Below, one piece after another: positions 18,689 to 26,600 of a stretch of 64,000 bases of DNA (its first letter is position 1; each line of letters starts with the position of its first letter). Under the pieces are notes generated by a model, which worked only from the letters and a program-made list of their open reading frames with translations, was not told where the DNA came from and ran no database searches. The DNA comes from Agromyces fucosus (GTDB lineage: Bacteria > Actinomycetota > Actinomycetes > Actinomycetales > Microbacteriaceae): NCBI RefSeq assembly GCF_004134865.1, contig NZ_SDPO01000001.1, positions 124,001-188,000 of the forward strand. The letters run 5' to 3'. A program made the translations under genes and the position numbers.

Positions 18689-19108
18689 TCAGCGGAGCGC
18701 GAGACGAGTCTGGGTGTGAGCGGCACCGCCCTGCTTCTTCAGGCTTCGCAGGAGGCGGTCGAGCGCCGCAGTGTCGCGAACCCCGATGTGCAGGAGGTAG
18801 TCGTAGGCACCGGTGACGTGGACTGCATCGCGGATCTCCGGCACCAGCCGGGCCCATGCCAGGAACGCCTCGGAGTCTTCTGCGGGATCGAGGCGGACGT
18901 CGATGAACGCTTCGAGACCCGCGGTGCTCTCCGGCCCATCGGCAGCGAGAACGACCCGATACCCGACGATCACCCCCGATTTCTCCATGCGACGCACCCG
19001 CGCGGCGATCGCGTTCGTGCTGAGACCGACCTGACGGCCGATCGCACTGAACGAAGCGCGCCCGTCGACTCGGAGAACATCGAGAATCTTCTCGTCTACG
19101 GCATCCAT
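18689..19108 (-). CDS. Lrp/AsnC family transcriptional regulator
   Basis: This 139-residue regulator has an N-terminal HTH (DEKILDVLRVDGRASFSAIG, then STNAIAARVRRMEKSGVI) and a C-terminal RAM/AsnC ligand-binding ferredoxin-like domain containing HVTGAYDYLLHIGVRD. It is divergent from a LysE-type exporter across 69 bp. Lrp-type regulators next to amino-acid exporters usually activate them when the substrate amino acid accumulates, as LysG/Lrp do for lysE and brnFE. The intergenic stretch around TTGCGCAGTGTGCAGGTCAA has an imperfect dyad that could be its site. Confidence 0.87.
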   Translation of the reverse strand: MDAVDEKILDVLRVDGRASFSAIGRQVGLSTNAIAARVRRMEKSGVIVGYRVVLAADGPESTAGLEAFIDVRLDPAEDSEAFLAWARLVPEIRDAVHVTGAYDYLLHIGVRDTAALDRLLRSLKKQGGAAHTQTRLALR

Positions 19109-19177
19109 GCAGATGATTCTCTCAGGCGACAGGATGTTTGCGCAGTGTGCAGGTCAACCAGAGCGGATCATCGTCGT

Positions 19178-19879
19178 ATGGACACGGACCTCATCATCGG
19201 CCTCTTCGCCGGCGCGGTCGCCGGCCTGGCGCTGGCAGCGCCGCTCGGCGCGATCGGCGTGCTCCTCGTCCAGGAGGGAATCCTGCGGGGCCTGCCGGGC
19301 GGGCTTCCGGGTGCCGCTGCTGTCGCGACGGTGGACACGCTCTACTGCGCCGGTGCGGTGGCGGCGGGCGCCGTGTTGAGCCCCATGATCACCACGTGGG
19401 CGCCCTGGCCCCAGATCAGCGGCGGGGCGGTGCTCATCGCGCTCGGCATCCACGGACTCGTGAAGGGCTGGCGCGCGGCACGCCCGACTGCCGCCACGAG
19501 TTCGACACGAGCGCTGGGACCGGCGGCTCGTTCGATCCCCGTGACGGGGGCGACCCCGTCGTGGTCGACCCCGTCGACGTCAACCACCGGATGGGTTCGA
19601 TATGCGCTCTTCCTCGGGCTGACCGCGATCAACCCGGCGACGCTGCTGTATTTCGTCGCGATCCTCCCCGGCCTGAGGGAGACGGCATCGTCGGGCGCCG
19701 CCCAAGTCGGCTTCGTGGTCGGCGTCGCCGTGGCGTCGTTCGCATGGCAAGCGCTCCTCGTCGCGCTCGGAGCAGGCCTGCGGCACAAGACCGGCGCCTC
19801 GTTCAGGAACTGGACTGCGGTCATCGGCAACGCCACCGTGGCGGTGCTCGGCGCGGTGCTCATCGCGCAGGTGGTGTAG
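19178..19879 (+). CDS. LysE family amino-acid exporter
   Basis: This 233-residue membrane protein of the LysE/RhtB superfamily has about six hydrophobic segments. The N-terminus GAVAGLALAAPLGAIGVLLVQ carries the family's P-G-P-like region in altered form, and the second half has FLGLTAINPATLLYF, close to the conserved N-P-K/T motif. A hydrophilic Ser/Thr/Ala-rich loop of about 35 residues separates the halves. The neighbouring divergent Lrp-type gene suggests amino-acid-induced export; the substrate is unknown. Confidence 0.85.
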   Translation: MDTDLIIGLFAGAVAGLALAAPLGAIGVLLVQEGILRGLPGGLPGAAAVATVDTLYCAGAVAAGAVLSPMITTWAPWPQISGGAVLIALGIHGLVKGWRAARPTAATSSTRALGPAARSIPVTGATPSWSTPSTSTTGWVRYALFLGLTAINPATLLYFVAILPGLRETASSGAAQVGFVVGVAVASFAWQALLVALGAGLRHKTGASFRNWTAVIGNATVAVLGAVLIAQVV

Positions 19880-19997
19880 CGCACGGCAAGAAGGCCTGCG
19901 ATGAGCGCTCCTGTCGGGTCGAGCGACCCAAGATGCAACCAAGGTCCCATACCCGGACATCTCTGTTGAGGAGAAGGTGTACTTGGGGGTGACAACG

Positions 19998-20357
19998 ATG
20001 CAGGCTGGCAAGAAGCTCATGCGCGTCGGCGGCGCGGTGACGATGGTCGGTCTCATCGGCATGGTGGTGGGCGCGGCGATGCTCGCGTTCGCGTCGGCGT
20101 TCGGCACGGTGTCCATCGACACCGGCGAGCAACGCGACGTCGCACTGCTCGTCGCCGCAGCCGGAGCAGCGGCCGCGATCGCAGGCGTCAGCCTCGTGTG
20201 CATGGGGCTCGTGCTCCGGCCGAAGCGCAGCAGTTCGAAGCGCGCGACCCGACGAGCCAGTCGGTACGTGCCGGCCGTGCATCGAGCGACGTACGAGCGC
20301 CCGGCCAGGCGGGCGGGCTCGGCGCTCACCGGCGAGCAGCAGGTGATCACCGGGTGA
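19998..20357 (+). CDS. Small two-TM membrane protein, tandem paralogue 1
   Basis: This uncharacterised 119-residue protein has two hydrophobic segments (about residues 10-33 and 48-68) and a basic C-terminal tail of about 45 residues ending in VITG. It aligns with the next gene across the whole membrane part: M-Q/A-x-G-K/E-K-L..VGG..T.VG...M..GAA.LA..SAFG. ATG at 19998 was preferred over GTG at 19977 because it matches the paralogue's N-terminus. Function is not known. Confidence 0.7.
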   Translation: MQAGKKLMRVGGAVTMVGLIGMVVGAAMLAFASAFGTVSIDTGEQRDVALLVAAAGAAAAIAGVSLVCMGLVLRPKRSSSKRATRRASRYVPAVHRATYERPARRAGSALTGEQQVITG

Positions 20358-20401
20358 CCTCGCTCGACGACGACCCCAGCAGACAGGAATGAGGTGGCGC
20401 G

Positions 20402-20770
20402 GTGGCGCAGGGTGAGAAGCTCAGGCAGGTGGGTGGGACCATGACGATCGTGGGCGCGGTTGTCATGGTGACCGGAGCCGCGATTCTCGCGCACTCGTCG
20501 GCGTTCGGCGAGGGGTCGGCGACTTCAGCCGACCAGGTCGGCATCGCCCTCATGATCGTCGCATGCGGGGCATCCGTCTCGATGGCCGGCGTGGCGATCG
20601 TCTGCATCGGGCTCATCGTACGGCCGAGCCGCGCCGCTCGGTATGGTCGCCTCTACGTGCCCGCGCATCATCGTGACTCGTTCCTGCGGCCGGCGCGACG
20701 ACGCATCCGTCGACCCCGCGCACAGGGGTCGAGGACTTCGGAACAGTCAGTCGTCGCCGTCTCTGCCTGA
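20402..20770 (+). CDS. Small two-TM membrane protein, tandem paralogue 2
   Basis: This 122-residue paralogue of the preceding gene starts at GTG with MAQGEKLRQVGGTMTIVG. It has the same two membrane helices, the same short loop after SAFG and a basic Arg/His-rich tail. The conservation of core and tail charge with divergent loops suggests an old tandem duplication. The spacing of 44 bp allows co-transcription. No function can be assigned. Confidence 0.7.
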   Translation: MAQGEKLRQVGGTMTIVGAVVMVTGAAILAHSSAFGEGSATSADQVGIALMIVACGASVSMAGVAIVCIGLIVRPSRAARYGRLYVPAHHRDSFLRPARRRIRRPRAQGSRTSEQSVVAVSA

Positions 20771-20934
20771 GACCGGATCACAGCTCGAGCCCGTCAGACC
20801 CGAGCGGGAACGCAGATGCGCGTGAACGGGTGGGATATGACCCCCGCCCGGCGCGGGTGTACGACGTCGCGTGGGAATGAGACACTCAGCACACCCGCTG
20901 CAGGACCACCTGATGCGAGCAGAAGGGCTTCAGC

Positions 20935-21141
20935 ATGGACGTGAATGGTGAAGAGGAGATTCCGCGCAGTCGCGAGGACCCTCCGTACCAGGCCATCAGC
21001 CCGAACCTCGACAAGCTCTCCCGCTCATCGGTCGAGCGCGGAAGCGTGAGCCGGCGGCGCATCCTTCGAGCGGTGCTGATCCTCGGCGGGGTGCTGCTGG
21101 CGCTGGCGATCGCCGTCATCTGGTCGATGGTGCTGTCGTAG
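20935..21141 (+). CDS. Small single-TM protein, hypothetical
   Basis: This 68-residue protein has a charged N-terminal half followed by one membrane helix (RAVLILGGVLLALAIAVIWS) near the C-terminus, preceded by Arg-rich SRRRILR, consistent with N-in topology. An AGAAGGG site lies 6 bp before the ATG. It is not similar to its neighbours and its function is unknown. A 164-bp gap without other recognisable features precedes it. Confidence 0.6.
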   Translation: MDVNGEEEIPRSREDPPYQAISPNLDKLSRSSVERGSVSRRRILRAVLILGGVLLALAIAVIWSMVLS

Positions 21142-21248
21142 GCTCCGAGGCACGGTGTTGACGTGAGCCGCCCGGGTGATCACGGTGCACATACTTGGCC
21201 TGCCCGCCCCTGATATAGGGTGTGCGCCAACGGAGGTGGAGGATCACG

Positions 21249-21458
21249 ATGGATTGGATCGTCGTTGCGGTCGTCGTCATCGTCGTGCTCGCAGTCGTCG
21301 CGACCGCGCTCCTCGGCCTTCGCGAGCGCCGGAACCGCCCACTCAGCGAGCATTATTCCGGGGCTCATGGAGATGCATCGCATGCCGAATCGATGGCGCG
21401 TGCCTACGCGGCGGATGCTGGGCGTGGCACTGGGATCGGCGGCGGGGGTGGAAGCTGA
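21249..21458 (+). CDS. Small single-TM protein, hypothetical
   Basis: This 69-residue protein has one N-terminal membrane helix (WIVVAVVVIVVLAVVATALL) followed by a hydrophilic His/Ala/Gly-rich tail ending in GIGGGGGS. Two GGAGG-type sites lie just upstream of the ATG, and the ATG was chosen over an in-frame earlier start because of them. TATAGG at 21213 may be a -10 element. Function unknown. Confidence 0.6.
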   Translation: MDWIVVAVVVIVVLAVVATALLGLRERRNRPLSEHYSGAHGDASHAESMARAYAADAGRGTGIGGGGGS

Positions 21459-21571
21459 GGTAGCTCGATCGCGACGGAACGTTCGCGGGGTTGCTCGAAT
21501 AGAGAACCCGCTGCCCTCGGTTCGCGCGAAGGAGCATCCCGGCGTGATGAACACGAGAACGCCCCTCCCGA

Positions 21572-21577
21572 TAGGCT
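21572..21577 (+). promoter_or_regulatory. -10 box (TAGGCT) of a leaderless gene
   Basis: TAGGCT ends six bases before the GTG of the next gene, so transcription should begin at or next to the start codon. The same geometry recurs at 23512 (comEA), 44781 (sensor kinase) and 49010 (leuA leader). Confidence 0.5.
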
Positions 21578-21583
21578 CGCGCC

Positions 21584-21997
21584 GTGACTGAACTCGAAGC
21601 GGACAGAGACACGGACACGAACAGAGACACAGCCATCCAGCACAAGCGATCGACCGGTGGACTGGTTTCGATCATCTCTCTGTCGGTCCTGGCGCTGGTG
21701 CCCACGATGTACGTCGCCCTTCTGCTTTCGCTGAGCATCCACGGGTACCAGACGTACACCGGCGCCACCATGGAGCCCGGTGACAACGCAGCGATGAACG
21801 CGAGTGAGGAATACCTCGGCATCGTGATTGCGTCGGTGGCCTTCGTGATCCTGTGGCTCCTCGTCACGGGCATCGCCGCGGCCATCGCTGCATCGACGGG
21901 GTGGCCAGTGGTGCGGACCGTGCTGTTCGTCGGCGGCGCGCTGGTACTTGCGGGCGGTGTCTTGGTCGTCGCCGGGCTGACGATCGGAGCTTCTTGA
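21584..21997 (+). CDS. Three-TM membrane protein, hypothetical
   Basis: This 137-residue protein has a hydrophilic N-terminus of about 24 residues rich in Asp, Thr and Arg, then three hydrophobic segments (about residues 27-50, 76-103 and 110-135). No recognisable catalytic motif is present. The GTG start lies six bases after a TAGGCT box and has no ribosome-binding site, so the mRNA is probably leaderless. Function unknown. Confidence 0.65.
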   Translation: MTELEADRDTDTNRDTAIQHKRSTGGLVSIISLSVLALVPTMYVALLLSLSIHGYQTYTGATMEPGDNAAMNASEEYLGIVIASVAFVILWLLVTGIAAAIAASTGWPVVRTVLFVGGALVLAGGVLVVAGLTIGAS

Positions 21998-22104
21998 CGA
22001 AGGTCTCGCAGTCAAAGAATGAAGCAGCAAGGAGCCCATTGGTGGACCCCCGGCGTGCCCCTTCGCGGGAGGATGTTCACGCGAACCGACGCGAGGAGAT
22101 CACC

Positions 22105-22719
22105 ATGCAGATACCCGGACTGCCAGCTCTTCAGTGGACGAATGCCGCGTCAGTCGCTGCCTACCACCCCGGGGCAGGAGACGCAGCGAGTGCAGGCGAG
22201 CTCGTGATGCGCGCCGCTCCCGGGGTCGACTGGAGCAACGACTCGCTCGGTGGGCCCGGTCAGCACGGGGCGAGCCTGCTGGGATTCACGCCGGAGGGCG
22301 ACTTCACGCTGAGCGCACGGACCCGGGTCGTGAGCGAGCGCACGACCTTCGATGCTGCGGTGCTCGGCCTCTGGTGCGACGAGGACCACTGGGCGAAGCT
22401 CTGCTTCGAGTACTCGCCCGGCGGCCAGGCCATGGTGGTGAGCGTCGTGACCAACGACTACTCGGACGACTGCAATTCGAGCATCGTCGAGGAGGAGTTC
22501 GTGCATCTTCGGGTGTCGCGCATCGGAGAGGCGTATGCGTTCCACGCCTCGACGGATGGTGAGCGGTGGGACTTCGTGCGACTGTTCAGGCTGCACACGG
22601 ACGTCACGCCGGTCGTCGGATTCATGTCGCAGGCGCCGCTGGGGGAGACGTGCGAAGCCAGATTCGATCAGATCCGACTCACCGACGAGACGCTGCTCGA
22701 CCTGCGTGAAGGATCCTGA
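22105..22719 (+). CDS. DUF1349 (concanavalin-like fold) domain protein
   Basis: This 204-residue soluble protein is of the DUF1349 type, predicted to form a jelly-roll beta sandwich like laminin-G/concanavalin domains. Visible family features are GVDWSNDSLGG near the N-terminus, LGLWCDEDHWAKLCFEYSP in the middle and VGFMSQAPLGETCEARFDQI near the C-terminus. There is no signal peptide, so it is cytoplasmic. GAGGAGAT precedes the ATG. A carbohydrate- or protein-binding role is possible, but none is established for this branch. Confidence 0.7.
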   Translation: MQIPGLPALQWTNAASVAAYHPGAGDAASAGELVMRAAPGVDWSNDSLGGPGQHGASLLGFTPEGDFTLSARTRVVSERTTFDAAVLGLWCDEDHWAKLCFEYSPGGQAMVVSVVTNDYSDDCNSSIVEEEFVHLRVSRIGEAYAFHASTDGERWDFVRLFRLHTDVTPVVGFMSQAPLGETCEARFDQIRLTDETLLDLREGS

Positions 22720-22747
22720 CACATCGTACATTCGGCACATATGCATC

Positions 22748-22763
22748 TGTAACTTCTGTTACA
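22748..22763 (+). promoter_or_regulatory. Inverted repeat overlapping the promoter of the ChrB-like gene
   Basis: TGTAAC-TTCT-GTTACA is a perfect 6-4-6 inverted repeat ending eight bases before the ATG at 22772. Its right half overlaps TACATT, a plausible -10 box for a leaderless transcript. A repressor bound here would block transcription; the downstream protein itself is a candidate. Confidence 0.55.
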
Positions 22764-22771
22764 TTCTTCTC

Positions 22772-23332
22772 ATGGCTACTGAGACCGATGTTCGTTGGCT
22801 GCTCGTGATCCCTCGCGTGCCGGCCGAGCCCTCTCGACACCGCGTCGCGGTATGGCGGGAACTCCGCAGGCTTGGAGCAGTGCCTGCCGCGTCGGGGGCC
22901 TGGGCCATCCCGGATCTGCCTGCGTTCACGGAGCCACTGCCGAACCTGCGAACGCTTGCTGAGAAGGGCGGGGGGAGTATCGCAGTGCTGAAGGTGGACT
23001 CGCACGGCGACGGAGATCTCGCTCTGGTGCGCGACGCGTTCATCGCCACCCGGACCGATGAGTGGAGCGAGTTCATCGCGGATTGCGGAAAGTTCGAGGC
23101 GGAGATCGATCGCGAGATCGCGAAGGAGAAGTTCACGTTCGGCGAGTTGGAAGAGGAGGAGCAGAGCCTCGAACGACTGCGACGGTGGCAGCGCGACCTC
23201 CTGCGAAGGAATCCCGTCGAACTCGCCATCACCGCCGCGGCAGCACAGCGGCTCGAAGAGGTGGCTGAACGGCTGTCCGGCTACTCGGAACTCGTCTTCG
23301 CCGCGAATCTGCCGACCCCCATCACGGACTAG
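22772..23332 (+). CDS. ChrB N-terminal domain-like protein
   Basis: This 186-residue protein resembles the N-terminal (regulatory) domain of chromate-resistance protein ChrB: RWLLVIPRVPAEPSRHRVAVWRELRRLGAVP is the hallmark start (residues 8-38), followed by GAWAIPDLPAF and a long charged helix rich in Glu/Arg. The C-terminal ChrB domain is absent and no chrA transporter gene is nearby, so chromate resistance should not be assumed. A perfect inverted repeat overlaps its promoter, suggesting autoregulation. Confidence 0.65.
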   Translation: MATETDVRWLLVIPRVPAEPSRHRVAVWRELRRLGAVPAASGAWAIPDLPAFTEPLPNLRTLAEKGGGSIAVLKVDSHGDGDLALVRDAFIATRTDEWSEFIADCGKFEAEIDREIAKEKFTFGELEEEEQSLERLRRWQRDLLRRNPVELAITAAAAQRLEEVAERLSGYSELVFAANLPTPITD

Positions 23333-23511
23333 GAGCAGGCGGCTCGGCCGATCTCTCGAACCCACCGCCCGGCGGCAGGACACGCGCCTCGCAGCTTTCC
23401 GTCTCGCGGGTTCGGCGGTAACGAGGGTACGACTCTTCCTCGACAGGTGAGGATGTCGCCAACCGGTGCACGGGCGCGGCCCGCTCCCGTTTCGACCGAC
23501 TTCCGGCGGTC

Positions 23512-23517
23512 TAGCGT
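23512..23517 (+). promoter_or_regulatory. -10 box (TAGCGT) before comEA
   Basis: TAGCGT ends six bases before the comEA ATG, predicting a nearly leaderless transcript. The 191-bp gap before comEA shows nothing else recognisable. Confidence 0.45.
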
Positions 23518-23523
23518 GCGAGC

Positions 23524-24189
23524 ATGCCCGCTCGTGATGCCGTCGACCCGATGGCGGTGCTCGATGCGTCCGCCCGCCGCGCCGGCCCGCGGGTGCGCGT
23601 CGGAGTCGGCGCCGCCGTGGTGCTGTTCGTGCTCGCCGTGGCGGTCGCCGCGCTCATGTCGTTCGGCGCCGGCGGCGGCGGCGATCAAGATCGCATCGAG
23701 GCATCCGATGACCGAGCGGATGTCTCGGCCGACGCGACCTCGACCGTGGGGGCGCCGTCGGTGCTCGTGCACGTGCTCGGCGCCGTCGTGCGGCCGGGCC
23801 TCGTCGAACTCGGTGCGGGCGCCCGGGTCGTCGACGCGATCGCGGCGGCCGGCGGGCTGGCGCCCGACGCAGATCCCGCGGGCGTGAACCTCGCGCGGCC
23901 GCTCGTCGACGGCGAGCAGCTCGCCGTTCCCGTCGTCGGACAGGTGGCGCCGCCCGCCGCCGGCGGCGCGTCGGCGCCGGGTGCGGGACCGTCCGACGGG
24001 CTCGTGCACCTGAACAGCGCAGGCGTCGCCGAACTCGACACCCTCCCGCGCATCGGCCCCGCGCTGGCGCAGCGCATCCTCGACTGGCGTGACGCAAACG
24101 GCCCCTTCACCTCGGTCGACCAGCTGCTCGACGTCGCCGGCATCGGCGACGCCGTGTTCGCGGGCCTCGAACCACTCGTGGCCCTCTGA
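23524..24189 (+). CDS. comEA: ComEA-type DNA-binding protein
   Basis: This 221-residue membrane-anchored DNA receptor of the competence type has one membrane helix at about residues 26-46, an SLBB domain (VLVHVLGAVVRPGLVELG), a Pro/Gly/Ala linker, and a C-terminal double helix-hairpin-helix (LNSAGVAELDTLPRIGPALA and GPFTSVDQLLDVAGIGD) that binds double-stranded DNA without sequence specificity. The stop directly abuts the comEC GTG. The pair is widespread in actinobacteria, where natural transformation is often unproven. Confidence 0.9.
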   Translation: MPARDAVDPMAVLDASARRAGPRVRVGVGAAVVLFVLAVAVAALMSFGAGGGGDQDRIEASDDRADVSADATSTVGAPSVLVHVLGAVVRPGLVELGAGARVVDAIAAAGGLAPDADPAGVNLARPLVDGEQLAVPVVGQVAPPAAGGASAPGAGPSDGLVHLNSAGVAELDTLPRIGPALAQRILDWRDANGPFTSVDQLLDVAGIGDAVFAGLEPLVAL

Positions 24190-26574
24190 GTGCGCGACCT
24201 CCGCCTGCTCCTGCCCGCGTCGCTCGCGTGGATCGCCGCGTGGTGCGCCATCGGCATCCCTGGCGGCGCCGCACTTGCCGGGCTCGTCGCGGTGGCGTGC
24301 TGGGTTGCGGCGTGGCTCGTCGCCGGACTCGTCATCACCGCGGCCATGCGGAGGCGCCATGGTTCCGCGCCGACACATGACGCCGGCGTCGTCGCGCGGG
24401 TCGTCCGCGCTGCAGCGGCCACCCTGCTCGTCGTACTCGCGGCGGGTGCGCTCGTCGTGAGCGCCACGGCGCTCGGGCTCGGTGCGAGGGAGTCGTCTCC
24501 ACTCGCCGAGGCGGCGAATGAGCATCGCACCGCCGTGGTCACGATCGAACTCACCGGTGCGCCGAGGGCGATGCGCTCGAGCTGGTTCGCCGAGGGCGAG
24601 GCGCCTGCTCTCCGAGTCGAGGGAAAGCTCGTCTCCGTCGACGGCGCCGCGGCGCGCGCGGTACCGGTGACGACGGCGCTGTCGCTCCCGACTGGGGAGC
24701 TGCAGCTCGGCGCGCGGGTCACGTTCACGGCCCGTGTCACGCCGTTGCCGGCCGACGAGGGCTCGGCGTTCCGATTGGCGGCGGTCGGCGACATCCGCTC
24801 GGTTGCACCGCCCCCGCCATGGCTCGCCTGGACCGTCGGACTGCGCACCGGTTTCGCCGACGCCGCCGGCGCACTGGGCGGCGATGGCGGAGCGCTCGTA
24901 CCCGGGCTCGCGATCGGCGACACGAGTGCGGTCGACGAGACGCTCGACGCCGCGATGAAGGCGTCGTCGCTGAGCCACTTGACCGCCGTCTCCGGCGCGA
25001 ACTGCGCGATCGTCACGGCGGCCGCGTTCGCCCTCGCCGCCCTGATCGGTCTGCCGCGGCTGGCCCGTGTCGTCGTCGCGCTGTTCGCCCTGACGGGATT
25101 CGTGGTGCTCGTCACCCCCGAGGCGAGCGTGGTCCGCGCGGCGACCATGGCGATCGTGGTGCTCGTGGCGATCGCCGCAGGTCGCCCCGGCGGCGGTGTC
25201 GCAGCGCTCTCACTCGCCGTGGTCGTGCTGCTCGCGATCGATCCCTGGTACGCCCGCGACTACGGGTTCGCGCTGTCGGTGTTCGCGACGGCAGGTCTGC
25301 TGCTGCTCGCGCGACCCCTCAGCGAGGCGCTCGCGCGCTGGATGCCGTTGCCCATCGCCGCAGTCATCGGCGTGCCACTCGCCGCCCAGCTCGCCTGCCA
25401 GCCCGTGCTCGTGCTGCTGGACCCGGCACTTGCGCTCTACGGTGTGCCGGCGAACCTGCTCGCAGCACCCGCAGCACCCATCGGCACCGTCGTCGGGCTC
25501 ATCGGCTGCCTCCTGCTGCCGGTGCTGCCGTCGGTCGGGTTCGCGTGCCTCCAGCTCGCGTGGCTGCCCGCGACCTGGATCGCGCTGCTCGCCCAGGCGG
25601 CATCGGCGCTGCCCGCCGCACGCCTCGAATGGCTGCCGGATGCCCCGGGCGCGCTGCTGCTCGCGGCGTGCACCGCGATCGGACTCTGGCTCCTGCTGGG
25701 ATCACGGCGCCGCCGACGACTTCGCATGCTCGCGGCCGCGACGCTGATCGTCACGATCGCGGTGCCCGTTGGGCTCTTCGCCGGCAGTCCGCTCATCGGT
25801 GCGGCGACCCGGCCCAGTGGTTGGGATGTCGCTGCGTGCGACATCGGGCAGGGCGACGCGGTCCTCCTCCGCTCGGGCGACGCGACGGCGCTGATCGACA
25901 CCGGGCCCGATCCCGCTGCACTCTCGCGGTGTCTGACCTTCCTCGGAATTTCGCGGATCGACCTGCTCGTGCTGACGCACTGGGATGCCGACCATGTCGG
26001 GGGAGTCCCGGCGGCGGTGGGACTCGTCGACACCGTGGTGCACGGGCCGCTCGACGGCGACCGCTCGACGCGCGCGCTCGATCCGCTCGTCGCGGCGGGC
26101 GCCGAGCCGGTCGAGGTCGTGGCAGGGTTCGGCGGTACTCTCGGCGACGCCCGGTGGCGCGTGGTGTGGCCGAAGCGCGACGCGCAACCGGGCAACGATG
26201 CGAGCGTCGTCCTCGACGTCTCGACTCCCGACTACCGCGGCCTCTTCCTCGGCGATCTCGGTGAGGAGGCCCAGGCGCGCATGCTGCGGTCCGCCGCGCT
26301 CGGACGCGTCGATCTCGTGAAGGTCGCCCATCATGGCTCCGCCGATCAGAGTGAGCGTCTCTACGACGAACTCGGCGCGACGGTGGGGGTGATCGGGGTC
26401 GGTGCCGACAACGGATACGGCCACCCGACCGACCGGCTGCTCGACCTGCTGCGTGCCGACGGCACTGCGATCGTGCGCACCGATCGGTCGGGCACGGCGC
26501 TGCTGACGGCCGATGGCGGCGGCTTCAGCCTGTGGAGCGAGCGCGACACTGCCGGTGTCGTCGGCGGCCCGTAG
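24190..26574 (+). CDS. comEC: ComEC/Rec2 family DNA-uptake channel protein
   Basis: This 794-residue polytopic membrane protein should form the inner-membrane channel for single-stranded DNA in transformation. There are N-terminal membrane helices, then an OB-like soluble part, the Competence domain with SSLSHLTAVSGANCAIVTAA around residue 260, many further helices, and a C-terminal metallo-beta-lactamase-like domain with LTHWDADHVGG (about residues 595-605), the metal-binding HxxxDH motif, and VKVAHHGSADQS. The domain order matches full-length ComEC. Confidence 0.92.
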   Translation: MRDLRLLLPASLAWIAAWCAIGIPGGAALAGLVAVACWVAAWLVAGLVITAAMRRRHGSAPTHDAGVVARVVRAAAATLLVVLAAGALVVSATALGLGARESSPLAEAANEHRTAVVTIELTGAPRAMRSSWFAEGEAPALRVEGKLVSVDGAAARAVPVTTALSLPTGELQLGARVTFTARVTPLPADEGSAFRLAAVGDIRSVAPPPPWLAWTVGLRTGFADAAGALGGDGGALVPGLAIGDTSAVDETLDAAMKASSLSHLTAVSGANCAIVTAAAFALAALIGLPRLARVVVALFALTGFVVLVTPEASVVRAATMAIVVLVAIAAGRPGGGVAALSLAVVVLLAIDPWYARDYGFALSVFATAGLLLLARPLSEALARWMPLPIAAVIGVPLAAQLACQPVLVLLDPALALYGVPANLLAAPAAPIGTVVGLIGCLLLPVLPSVGFACLQLAWLPATWIALLAQAASALPAARLEWLPDAPGALLLAACTAIGLWLLLGSRRRRRLRMLAAATLIVTIAVPVGLFAGSPLIGAATRPSGWDVAACDIGQGDAVLLRSGDATALIDTGPDPAALSRCLTFLGISRIDLLVLTHWDADHVGGVPAAVGLVDTVVHGPLDGDRSTRALDPLVAAGAEPVEVVAGFGGTLGDARWRVVWPKRDAQPGNDASVVLDVSTPDYRGLFLGDLGEEAQARMLRSAALGRVDLVKVAHHGSADQSERLYDELGATVGVIGVGADNGYGHPTDRLLDLLRADGTAIVRTDRSGTALLTADGGGFSLWSERDTAGVVGGP

Positions 26575-26600
26575 ACTCGAAGCGACGAACGGGAGGTGCG

